Below the pieces are notes generated by a model. It worked only from the letters and a program-made list of their open reading frames with translations. It was not told where the DNA came from and ran no database searches. A stretch of DNA of 64,000 nucleotides from positions 1,364,001 to 1,428,000 of the forward strand of contig OX467082.1 of assembly GCA_950106755.1 (NCBI GenBank). Direction: 5' to 3'. The translations under genes and the position numbers were made by a program. Within the stretch, counting starts at the first letter, position 1. Every line of letters begins with the position of its first letter. The stretch comes from Climacium dendroides (taxonomy: Eukaryota; Streptophyta; Bryopsida; Hypnales; Climaciaceae). Positions 38,495-48,834 of this stretch are shown piece after piece.

Positions 38495-39369
38495 CTTGAA
38501 GATGGACAATGGATTGTTGAATCAACTGAGCAAATTTTATTTTTGGTCAAGATCAACATAATTGCATTGATTGCTATTTTTGCCAAGAAATGCAATGGTT
38601 GGATCAACCACAAAATTCCATTTTTTTCACAAACAATAGAAATCAATTCATCTTGTGTTGATTAGGGCCCCCTTTTTTGTAGGGTTTACAAACTCACCTA
38701 TTGTATTTAGATTTGGAACTTCTCCTTAAGCAAGGAGGGAAGAGAGATGAGTGGACAAGAAGCTAAAAATAGAATTTTTTTTGTCAATGAACAATGTATG
38801 CAACTATTGTCCACAATAGGTATTCTAATGAAGTTAGGATGGGGACTGTTTGAAATAAGTTAGTTACTTCTACCTTTGTATCTTTGATTGACGCAAAGAC
38901 CTAGTAACAACTTTACTGAAGGAGTGGATGGCACCTTACCCGACGTGTTAGATTGCCTTATGATGAGCAGAGGACGCCTTACACTCAAATTTTTTTTTCT
39001 TTGATCTTCATTTCTTTTTGCTGTTCGTGTGAGCTCTTCACGCATTGATAGAGTACCGTAGTGGCATATTGAGCTCCTTCAATAAAGTTGTTGTTGCATC
39101 TTTACGTTGCATGCTAGGCAACAACCTTGTAGGAAATGCCTTATGCAAATGTGGGGCCCACCTTGGCCTACTAGCCTCAGTGAGTTCTTCATTTGCATAA
39201 GGCCTTCCCATTTGGTCGATACCCTATGCTTTAGGAAGTTGGAGAGAGTTGTTAGTTCCTACTTTGTGGGGGAGCAAAAGCGCCCCTAGCATTGGTTAAT
39301 AATATTTATGCACTGGATGGATTTTGTTATTGCCTCTCAATAGAAATTTTTAAATCCATACTTCAAATT
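38495..39369. other. Spacer with a hairpin
   Basis: AT-rich spacer without recognised genes, containing the inverted repeat described separately at 39,132-39,209. Confidence 0.4.
39132..39209. repeat. Inverted repeat, 20-base arms
   Basis: Arms 39,132-39,151 and 39,190-39,209. The inner 14 bases (GCCTTATGCAAATG against CATTTGCATAAGGC) pair perfectly and the outer 6 partly. The 38-base loop includes GGGGCCCA. It is a short foldback; a small RNA origin is possible but unsupported. Confidence 0.7.
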
Positions 39370-40025
39370 GGGTTGTTTGTTTTGTTTTGTTACATTGAAA
39401 TCTCCTAGACCTTGCGTCCCCTGGTCACGTGCTTGGTACAATCGAAAAGCCCTCGGCGAGGAGGGATGCACTGGCTTGGTTTCATGACATTTTTGAGTCA
39501 CGGTGTGAAAGTTATTGATTTTTGAAGTTTTTATGAGTTGAAAAATTATAAAATTACTTTTTGCTTTTGTTTTGGCTGTGGCAACGGCACAGGGCACACT
39601 ATAGTATTGTAGTCTATACCTTAAGACAAGCTATTTGTTTTGTTTTGTTTTATTTGTTTGTTTGTTTGTCACGTTGAGATCTCTAAGATTGTGTGTCCTC
39701 CGGTCACGTGCTCGGTACTATCGGAAAGCCCTTAGCAAGGAGGGGTGCACCAGCTTGGTTTCGTGGTGTTTGGACATACAGTGTGAAAGTTATGCATTTT
39801 TGAGTTATTTTTGGTTCTAAAAAATTAGAAAATTACTTTTACTTTTGTTTTGGTCACAATCTTGGTACGTTGGAAAGCTCTTGACGGATGCATGAGCTTT
39901 GTTTCGTGGCATTCCGACTCACAGTGAGAAAGTTATATCTTTTTTAATTGTTTTTTATTCTAAAAAACTAGAAAATTAATTTTACTTTTGTTTTGACTGT
40001 GGCAACGGCACATGGCTCACTAGTA
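39370..40025. repeat. Degenerate ~200-240 bp tandem repeat, three units
   Basis: Units start near 39,370, 39,640 and 39,850. Shared pieces are 'ggtcacgtgct-ggtac', 'cggaaagcc', 'agcttggtttcgtgg', 'agtgtgaaagttat', 'aaaattactttt-cttttgtttt' and 'ctgtggcaacggcaca' (units 1 and 3). The third unit is shorter. Confidence 0.6.
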
Positions 40026-41104
40026 AGTTACCTCTGAAGAAAGACTTTCTTCATTCAGTTACCATTCATTGACTTGTGAAAATCGAAAGCGAACCAGCAT
40101 ATTGAGGAAAAGAGCCGCGCAGTAAAGACGCGGGGCGCGGGCCCCCGCAAATCACCTGCCTATAGCCCGGCGAAAGAGCCGCAAAGCAACCGTAGTGGAG
40201 CCCAGAAAAGCCGCCAAGTGGCAGAGATGCCACTTGGCGAGGCCGCACCCAACCGCACTCAGACGCCCCATGACGCAGCCACGTCATCTTTCGTCTCTCC
40301 CGATTCCCATCGTTCATCTACTGCTCCCCGTTCACTCACAAAGCTGGCAGGCTTCTTGCTCGATTTCACTCCAGCGCAGGTATGAGAGCCTTGCACCGAC
40401 ACATTTTGCACTCATTGTAGTTCGAGTCATTAGACTTTTCCAAATTCTTACAGCAGAGGCGTGTGCGGGGATTTGAACGCACCTAATCTCACATTATATG
40501 GATACTGGATGCAGAAGTTATGAAGGTTGATGTGGGAACCGACGCAACCTGATGACACGATTTGGTGGTCGATGTACTGGAATCTGTTGTTTCGTGTTTG
40601 CACATTGTCCATTGTACTCTTGGGGTTCAGATTTTCTGGTGTTGAAATTAGGACACTGTAGGTATGGATTAGGTTCTCCTATCTTAGGGTAAGTTTGAAA
40701 TGGTCAGCTAAATAGGTTATGCCCTCTTTGTATTGTGAAAAAATGTTCATCTACTGAAGTGCGGTTTGTAGTTAGTTCGGAGCGTTTGGTGCAATAATGC
40801 TGACTTCTGTTCTTGCTCTGACTTTTGGTGTAGGTTTGAACTGACGAAGTCTGCGGGTCTGTGAAGGGAGTGGAGTTCTTGTTGTTGTTCTTGGTGACTG
40901 GTGAGGTGCTATCGCTTTGTGTTGCTCTTAGGGATTGAGGCAGATTTGGCGCCTGTGAGGAGATGCTCGTGGATGCTCGTTTGTTGAGTTGCTGTTCCTT
41001 CGGATTGTGCGGATTGGTCGATTGGGAGCTCAAGATTTGAATCCATGAGCTGAATTGCGGTGTTTTCTTGTTTGTTTGTGTAGGGAAATTGAGTGCGTGA
41101 CTCA
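40026..41104. promoter_or_regulatory. Promoter, 5' UTR and leader intron of the SMP-C2 gene
   Basis: Becomes CpG- and GC-rich at about 40,100-40,380, the likely promoter and first non-coding exon. A plausible leader intron runs from the donor after CAG at 40,379 (GTATGAG) to the acceptor TTGTGTAG ending at 41,083, just before the start codon at 41,105. An 11-base hairpin is at 40,212-40,239. Confidence 0.5.
40212..40239. repeat. Perfect 11-base hairpin in the promoter island
   Basis: CGCCAAGTGGC pairs exactly with GCCACTTGGCG across a 6-base AGAGAT loop. Confidence 0.85.
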
Positions 41105-44100
41105 ATGGCGCAAGCTCAGAGGGCTGGTGCACCACCAGGCCAGGACGCGGCGGCTAGGGAAGCGCTGCTGCCCAAACCGAATATGGCGAATTACGGAGCT
41201 ACGAATCAAGCCGCGAGGAGGCGAGAGGACGACGCGAACAGTAATGCTTCCCAGGGGCTGGGCGTCACGGCGTTGCTGAGGAACCCCCGCAATCGACTGT
41301 ACTTGGCCACGGCGGTGGCGGCGACGCCGTTCTTGATTTCTTTCAGCTTCTACGTGTCGCAATTCTCGTTCCTCGGCCAGTTCCTCATCGGCATTCTGTG
41401 CGGCTTGTGTATACAGGGGGTTTACCTCTTGTATTGCTTGCATCGGACGCACCAGCGCAAGACCCGGGTCTGTCCTTTCGTTTCTCTTCGTGGACTGTCA
41501 ACTTTTGAATCTGTAATTTAGATGGGAAGGAGAGCATGGATTCAAGTGTTGTAGACTATGTCTGTGATGGTACAACATTTTTTGAGTTGCTGTTTTGTTG
41601 ATTTTTGATCTGGAATGTGCAGACTGTGAAAATAGCGCAAATGGCGACTCTGGACGCTGAGCAGATCAAGATTATTTTGCCCACAGAGGAATCGTTCCCC
41701 AGATGGATTACGTTCACTGATTTTGAAAAGGTAACAGGTCCTCCATTTTCAAGGTTTTTCATTTTCTTTGTGAAGCTGTGCTGCTTGGATCAACCGTCAC
41801 ATAATGTTGTTTCATGGCATTCTGCTAATACTAGCGGATATTTAGTTGTTTGGTCTTGTTCAAATTGCTTCTCTAAATAGTTTTTAATCACTATCGATGG
41901 TGGATGGAACAGATGGATTGGCTGAACAGGATCATGACCAAGCTCTGGCCGTACATCGATGAGGTGAGTGTTAACCGGTCAGTGATCAAGAGACTCAAAT
42001 CCATTATGACGATTTTGTGGGGTCGAATTGGGACATTTTTGATTCAGTTTAAATTTTTTGACCAACACATGCAATGATTCTGGGGATATAAAATGTAATC
42101 CCCTCCAAATTGTTTTTTCCACAGTATGATTAGTCAAACTGATCATTTTTTAAAATCATGAAGTATCGAATCCTTGGGGGTTAACCGGGCATTGGATTGA
42201 ATCGAACCGCTTTGTAGATCGACATGAAAAGCAGTAGCAGGAGTTCCTTTTAAAATTTTAAACTATCCTTTCTCAATAATGGGGTCCTGTTTCTTCTGGC
42301 GACAGGCAGCTGGAGATTTAATTAGACAGACCGTTCAGCCCATTCTGGATCAATATGCAATGGGAATCATTCAGAAGCTTACGCTTGAGAAGGTTGCGTT
42401 TGGTAACAGACCTCCGCAAGTTACTGGTACATTAGCTGCACCTCTGATCTGCCCTTGCAATGAATGAGACCTGAATTTTTGTCATCAGCTGCCTACATTG
42501 CCGTTCGGAAGTCGTTGCTAATTTCCATTTGTCTGAGTGGTGCAGGTGTTAGGCTTTCTCCAGGTTTAGAAGATGAGACTGTCCTGGAAATAAAGGTGAA
42601 TTGGCAGACGGAAAAAGAAGGCGTGGTCCTTTCTGTGGATTTTCCTGGCCCAAACTACAAAGTGCAGGTGTTGATTCTCAGCACTGTGGTTCTATTGGGG
42701 TTGTGTGTGAGACCACCCTTGGTCATAATGTTTTTTTGGTCCAAGTAGATACTCACAGGAGTAATTAATTAAGACAGTTGGTGTTAATGCTGATGTGTTG
42801 TTCATATATACTCTGGTGTGTCTTGTGTTATAGTCCCAATACTGAAATTGAGATTCTATATTGCATTTGTAAACTACTTGAATACTATCCTTACAGTCCA
42901 TATTTTCAGAGGACTTTGTTATGCTGGAATTTTCCAAGATAGAATAATTACCTTGCAGACGATTTGCTAGGAGCAGTCAGTCCAGGTGGTTAATGAATCA
43001 AATAATGGCTTTTCTATGAGCTGCATAATGTGGTACTTGTCTGTTAAATACTTGCGACTGGTTTCAGTTCTGAGATGTAACTTATAACTGGCTTGCAGCT
43101 CAAGAACTGGAATCTTGAAGGGACTGCCAAGCTCATCTTCAAGCCCTTAACTGGCACTATTCCCGGGTTTGGCGCTGTCTTGGTGTCGTTAACCGAACCT
43201 GTAAGCATTGCGAAGCACTTGAACATGGCATTACGGTTTCCCAACTTTGTGAGAGTGATCATGTGTGCTTTCTCCATCTCAATTCACCTGGTTGCTCGGG
43301 ATTTGGTGAGCTTCAATCCTGCAAGGCGTACAGAATTGATAGTTTGCTGATTAATTACCCTTGTCATGGGATGATCTGAGCAGCCAGATTTCGATTTCGA
43401 CCTGAAATTCTTGGGCGGAGATGTTGGTGCATTACCAGGAGTGGAGAAGATGATTGATGTAAGGTCTCCTCTCATGCTTGGGATTAGTTGGCTAGCTGAT
43501 GTCATTTCTCCAAGACTTGACCTTAGGTGCATGCCAAGGGACTCAATGTCATGAAGGATATATGCCTGTACGATCATGTAACCTTTGCAGATCTTGCCCT
43601 TGTGCAGAACTCTATCAGGACCGCTGTGATGGACTCTTTGGTATGGCCAAGCCGCATTGTTGTTCCGATGATGCCCGGTGATTTCAGGTACTTTCGAAAC
43701 GATCGATAATTGTGCTAGTGTTAGCTTTTTTTGACTTTATATTGTTCGGTGGAAGCTGGTATTTTAACAGCTAGCATTGGGCACATCATTGATAACGATT
43801 CATCACAAATGACAGCCTCTTCTCCATTAGATTTGTAAGTTCTTAATATTAAGTCAATAGACATTAGATTCATGTGTTTCTCATGTTGAGTTAATATTGG
43901 TGTCACTTAATGGAGATTGATGGTATTATCATTGGCATCAACTTGAAATTTCATTTGCTACTGTTAAATTACTATTAAGGCACCATAAATTTAATGTTAT
44001 ATTAATATCGGCTCAATGCCCTGTCATATTAACATTAATTTATCGTAATAATTTTGTGACTATAATGGGGGGATCTTTTGAGATGTTCATGGTTTTTTAT

Positions 44101-45610
44101 GTTGACCTTAACAAAAATATGAATCTGTTTTGGGTGATGCTACAGCTTCTTGGAACTCCACGCCGTTGGTGAACTGCATGTGAAGCTAATTGAGGCCAAG
44201 AATATCAAGAATACCGATCTTATTGGCAAGGCAGATCCGTTTGTAGTCTTGTATGTGCGTCAGACTAAGGATAAAACCAAACGCAGTACATCCAAGAAAA
44301 ACACTCTCAAACCAGTCTGGAATGAGGAGTTTCAGCTTGAGGTACCTGTTTTCTCCATTTTTATTTTTGATGCTGAAGAGATTCCTGTCGAAGTAGTCAA
44401 CAACTTTAGAGTTTCATGTTGTAATGATGAAGACACTTCCTTTTTTTCTCAATTCTTGTTCTCATGGCTTTAGCATCTGCTTGTAGTGTATGTATATGCT
44501 GAGATTCCATGAGATTGTTTTCATTCGGAGCTGATCTCGTGATTGTATTGATGGTAATCGATAGTTTCTCGATACTTGGTATCTCAAGAGTAGAGAAAGA
44601 CATTGCGTCAATTTTGATGTACTTTGGGATATGATCATGTCTTGAATATTTCTGCCCTGAATGCGATCATGAAGGTGGAAGACCCGGAATTCCAGAAGCT
44701 GACTCTCCGTCTGATGGACGATGAGTCTGTTGAGAAATCCGAGTATATTGGTCAAGCTGCGTTGAGCCTAAGTGAGGTAATGCTTAGATGATCTCACATC
44801 TAATTTTTCTCTCTTTTTCTTCCCCTTATTTCATGTATCGACTATTTATTGGTAGAGCATGATAGTTTGAACACCTCAACTGTATCAAATATTAGGACAT
44901 ACTGGAGAGGACATTATGTGCGTCTCTTTAACATTTGTAGGAGAGTGGGAGAGCGGAGGACCGACTTAGGGTACAAAAGCCATCCAAATCTGATGAGATT
45001 TGTTTTGTATGAATTTGTTAATGCAATTTTAAAGTAGGTTGTAGACCACTATAAGTGACAGTAGACAAAACTATTTCAATCCAAAGATAAATTGCCATAG
45101 GTATCTAGTCAAGGCATGCTAATTGAAGGGTAATCGAGTGTGTGAATAGATGAATTGCCGTTGGTAAGGGATCTGTACAGGAGATGGCATTAACAGTTCT
45201 AGTATCCTCTACCTCAGACACTCGATATTCGTGTCCTTGAATCTAAGTGGTGTGGTTGTTTTTATCCCGTTCAGTTCAAACCACACGAGGCGCATGAGTT
45301 GTGGTGTGATGTCTTGGAGGATCCGGAGTCACATGCACCGGATCAAATCCGCGGAAGCTTGCACATCAGTGCAACATGGAAACCGTACTCTCGGGAGCAA
45401 ATTTTGGAGAAGCGGGGTCACAATGAAACCGAGAAGAAGCTGCACGAAGAGCAGGAGATTCTGGCTGCTACTGAGAAAGGAGAACAGAAAACAGCCGGGG
45501 ATGCACCCAAGCAGCAAGGGAATGTTTCCCAGCATCCTGCTGAGAAACCCAGGGAATCTGGCCCCACGGCTGATTTGCCTGCTCCTGATGCCCCTGAGCC
45601 TGCAACCTAG
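41105..45610 (+). CDS. Synaptotagmin-like TM-SMP-C2 membrane-contact protein
   Basis: Eleven exons (41105-41467, 41623-41730, 41913-41963, 42306-42426, 42546-42667, 43099-43200, 43384-43458, 43608-43687, 44146-44341, 44675-44776, 45275-45610) give 1,656 nt, 551 residues plus stop; all phases agree. Residues ~1-60 are polar. Two hydrophobic segments at ~65-84 and ~88-112 look like an ER hairpin anchor. An SMP lipid-transfer domain follows (~135-330; EESFPRWITFTDFEKMDWLN, LWPYIDEAAG, NWNLEGTAKLIFKPL, LPGVEKMID, WPSRIVVPM). One C2 domain spans ~346-460, with calcium-loop residues Asp365 and Asp371 in DLIGKADPF; loop 3 reads DDESVEKSEYIG, less acidic than the canonical form. The last ~90 residues are charged and Pro-rich. 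The architecture fits plant NTMC2/extended-synaptotagmin proteins that tether the ER to other membranes and move lipids. A single C2 resembles the SYT7/CLB1-type members more than SYT1. Confidence 0.9.
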
Positions 45611-46317
45611 CTAGGGGGAATAGTTCTGGAGTTTTTGTAGTTTTGTTCCTCACGTTGTACATGCAGGTCGCAGGAATAGTCAGTGTCTAATAACGAAGGG
45701 GATGCTACATGTAAATTTGTATGTTTTGCGGAACGAGCATAACTCGCATCTACAAATAGAGTGCAGGTTTTGCACTGCGTATGGCGTATACTCAGACTTT
45801 TCTATAAATTTTCATTATCAGGTGATGCTGAAACTCACGGTTTCTCCTGCAAGATTGTAATGCTTTCGTCTTTGAAGTACCAGGCCCCTTGTATTGATCT
45901 TAGAATGCGATTACGAAACCATATTCTTCTATGAACGAGCTCCGACACTATTGAATTGCCTCTCTTTCTGGAACCAAATGCTCGCACTTTTTTTAACACC
46001 CCCAATGTTGTCCTTGCAATGGACTTTGCCATGCACCTCCTGCTCCCTCCAGCGCATCTCTCATTATGCCTCTGTCACCTGACAACCACATGGAGGTTGC
46101 GTCTCAAGTACTGACCGAAAAACGTATGCAATGTGAAACTCTATACTAACCAAGAGTAGAAATTTGAAACAGAGGGTTCCTGTTTCCTGTTTCCTATTTG
46201 CTGTTAGACGGTGCATTATGGTGCCCACTGTGCATGTGCGTGTGCATGTGGTGGTGCACGGGGAAAGCCTGCTTTAGGAAAAGCCTGTCACGGGATCACT
46301 GCAGTCAGTCTGCAGAG
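45611..46317. other. 3' UTR of the SMP-C2 gene and intergenic sequence
   Basis: Presumed 3' UTR directly after the stop, then spacer. Around 46,205-46,262 a GTGCATGTG-type motif repeats several times on the plus strand. No further gene recognised. Confidence 0.45.
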
Positions 46318-46324
46318 TATATAT
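46318..46324 (+). promoter_or_regulatory. TATA box candidate
   Basis: TATATAT lies 151 bases upstream of the ATG of the cysteine-rich peptide gene, a normal position if the 5' UTR is ~120 bases. Confidence 0.5.
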
Positions 46325-46474
46325 GCAGCATGGTAATGTATTCTACGTAAAGTTCTCGACAAATATAAAGTCTTTTCGAAGCCATAATGCACGGTGAAGT
46401 GAGTCAGTAGGAGTTCAGGCGCTCATCGGACACGCATCGCATCTCTCTCTCTTCATCGGACGAGCGTCCTCACT

Positions 46475-47456
46475 ATGGGCAGAGTTTCAATGGCTTTCGT
46501 CTTCAACATTATGCTCATAGGTAAGTACAAACCAAACCCCTCAAAAGCTTGTATGGAAACTGTTTACTTTTGGGGTATCAGTGTTTGCGACTTCAGTCCA
46601 CTGCATGATTCTCTGTTTTTTTAACCGTACTCGATTCGCAGCCTCTAATTTCCGTCAAAACAGTTAGCTCTCATGCAGAGTTTTCAAGTCTCGTTCGAGG
46701 ATTGCAGAAACCTCGCATTGCAAAACACACCTCAATTGCGAGTAGTTCATAGGTCGGAACAATAATGTCCAATTTTCCAGTGCAATTCCATGGAGTATTT
46801 CGGCAGTACGCTCCTGTTTTTCCTGGCATTGCCTTTTCCTTGTTTCCAAGATTTCCTGCTTCCTTTTTGCGTAAATCAGTGATGGATTTGTGTATCTTCC
46901 TTTGCGTGGTGGTAAAGTTGAATGCACACGTCACAAGGCTTTGTTCGTCCGAACTCTGCAGGTCTGATGGTAGGATTAATCATGGCAGACTCAACCAACC
47001 ATGGAGGCCATCAGCAACAGGTACCCACGCTTGTAACCCACGTTTTCAGAAGATGTGCATGTAGCTCAAGCTTCGTTCTCTAAAACGACTGTGCTTAAGA
47101 TAACATTCCTCTCCGTCTGCAGGTTCCTAGTCGTCGACTCTTACCGAACTCGGCTGCAACGCCTCTGCCACCTTTCCGATCGGGTAAGCTTCATTGGGAA
47201 AAGAGTTCTCGGTGTAGGGTTTCCTTTTCTGAAGCTTTTTTGTGATTTTGTGCTGATGAATGAAGCTGTTTGTTGCAATGGAATGGCAGCATCCATATGT
47301 GGAGGATTAGGACCTGTGTGCCCCGGCGGTATGCACATCAAATGCGCGGTGGGAGGAGTGGTGGGGTGCATCTGCTCCTTGGTTCGCACCTGCCAGCCCA
47401 ATGTCTCCGGATGCACGTTGTTCCATGGCGTTTCCAAGACGCCCTGTGGGTTCTAA
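46475..47456 (+). CDS. Secreted eight-cysteine peptide precursor
   Basis: Four exons, 46475-46520, 46962-47020, 47123-47183 and 47290-47456, total 333 nt, 110 residues plus stop. Introns are GT-AG and all three junction phases fit, which is strong support for so short a gene. Residues 1-25 (MGRVSMAFVFN then a Leu/Met/Val-rich core ending IMA) form a clear signal peptide. A variable His/Gln- and Pro-rich middle follows, then a C-terminal domain with cysteines at 59, 66, 74, 82, 84, 90, 97 and 108 and many glycines. The even number of cysteines, the CxC pair and secretion suggest a disulfide-rich extracellular peptide. The spacing does not match defensins, lipid-transfer proteins or snakins as I know them. 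A TATA box candidate precedes it. I infer a cell-wall, signalling or defence role only by analogy. Confidence 0.72.
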
Positions 47457-48834
47457 ACCAGCCATTGTTTCTCACCATCCGTCAGCTGCAGACCGACCTC
47501 GACCTAACTTTAAGTCAAATGAACAAAAGCAGACATTCAGGATAATGAATCCTTTGTAGAGAACCCTAAACACATGAGCTAGTCAAGAGGACTTCATGAA
47601 TTCAGAGACTCAACAATCTTGAGTGACACTACTTCGTAGAGATCCCTAAATAACTTGAGCTAGAGTGAAGAGGATTCTATGGATTCAGAGACTCAACAAT
47701 CTTGAGTGACACTATGCACATAGAGCCGCTCTTTGCAGAAACTTGCAGTTGCAAGGCAAGAAACAATGACCACCAGACGGAGAATCACTGATAAATTTCA
47801 GCAATACAGAGTAAAGTCTTGCGTCTGTGCACCAACACAATTTTTGGGTTTGTGAGGCATGCCCTTGTACGTTGTTGCTCTTCAATTTGCGTCCATCCAA
47901 CAAAGTGGGAGATCACAGGAAGCTGTGCAGCTTGAGAACAAGCTTTGACAGTTTCCTGTTCGGCCGGCTAAGCTAGTTCTTGCGAAGGCAGAAGGGAGTA
48001 GGAATAAACTTTTCTCTCGCAAACCAGACGAATCTGCCCGCCCTAAGAATCATGACGCCATGTTTTCATAAGTGCATACCTCATGCTTTGCCTTGGTAAG
48101 TGAGCTCAGTCCTAAACTCCTAATCTTAGTCACCATGACCACAGCCAGATCTGTCATGCACAGGCGGCTTTGACAGAATCGACGCTCGTCCACTGAGACT
48201 ACTGTCCATTTGCTAATTCACTAACCCTCACGGCAGCGAGAATCCAAGAATCATTCTCTTGGGTCCGTCTTTCTGTGTGTTGTGTGAGCCTCATCACTAC
48301 TTTTTCAATTTTGCCTACATTTTCGCTGCTTTTCTGTGCGCTTTTCACATTAAATACTCTAGAAAACCATCAGCGGTTACACTCTCCTCGGCTTGGGGAG
48401 TCACCAAGGGTCCTGATCAGACGATCCTAGCCCTATCCTCCTTGTGCCGTGTATGATCCCCCCCAATCAGTAGGGGCTACCACACCAGGAGCACTGCACC
48501 GAAGCCAAGAAAGGCGCAAGGAAATATCAAGCAAAGGAATGAGCAATGAAAAGCGCCCAGCAGTCAAGTTATGATCAATCTTGAGGAGCCAAAGTCGAGG
48601 GAGAAGAAGATAGCAAGGGAGCGAAGGGGAGCCAAGGGAAGCTGTCTTCCAATTGAATCTCCTTGTTCGCCATAGCCACCCACTCCCAGTTCAACCCATC
48701 CATAGCTGGCCATCATCCACTCCCACTCCTTCTTTCTTTTCTTTCGTTCTCATCCTTGACCAAGACCTTCAAGCTCACGTCGAGCTTCAATTCTCCGTTG
48801 CAAAACTTGCTGCAGCGGTTTTGAAGTTCTTGCG
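47457..48834. other. Intergenic sequence and transketolase promoter/5' UTR
   Basis: Holds a tandem duplication (47,556-47,714, listed separately) and, before 48,835, a pyrimidine-rich stretch typical of a plant 5' leader. No other gene recognised. Confidence 0.45.
47556..47714. repeat. Two-unit ~79 bp tandem duplication
   Basis: Units 47,556-47,632 and 47,634-47,714 share 'gtagaga-ccctaaa', 'gagcta', 'attcagagactcaacaatc' and 'ttgagtgacacta'. It lies just downstream of the cysteine-rich peptide gene. Confidence 0.75.

Noticed and set aside
40455..40485. tRNA T-arm-like sequence GGGGATTTGAACGCACC
   Set aside because: The T-stem bases do not pair and no acceptor, D or anticodon arms are found at the right distances on either strand.
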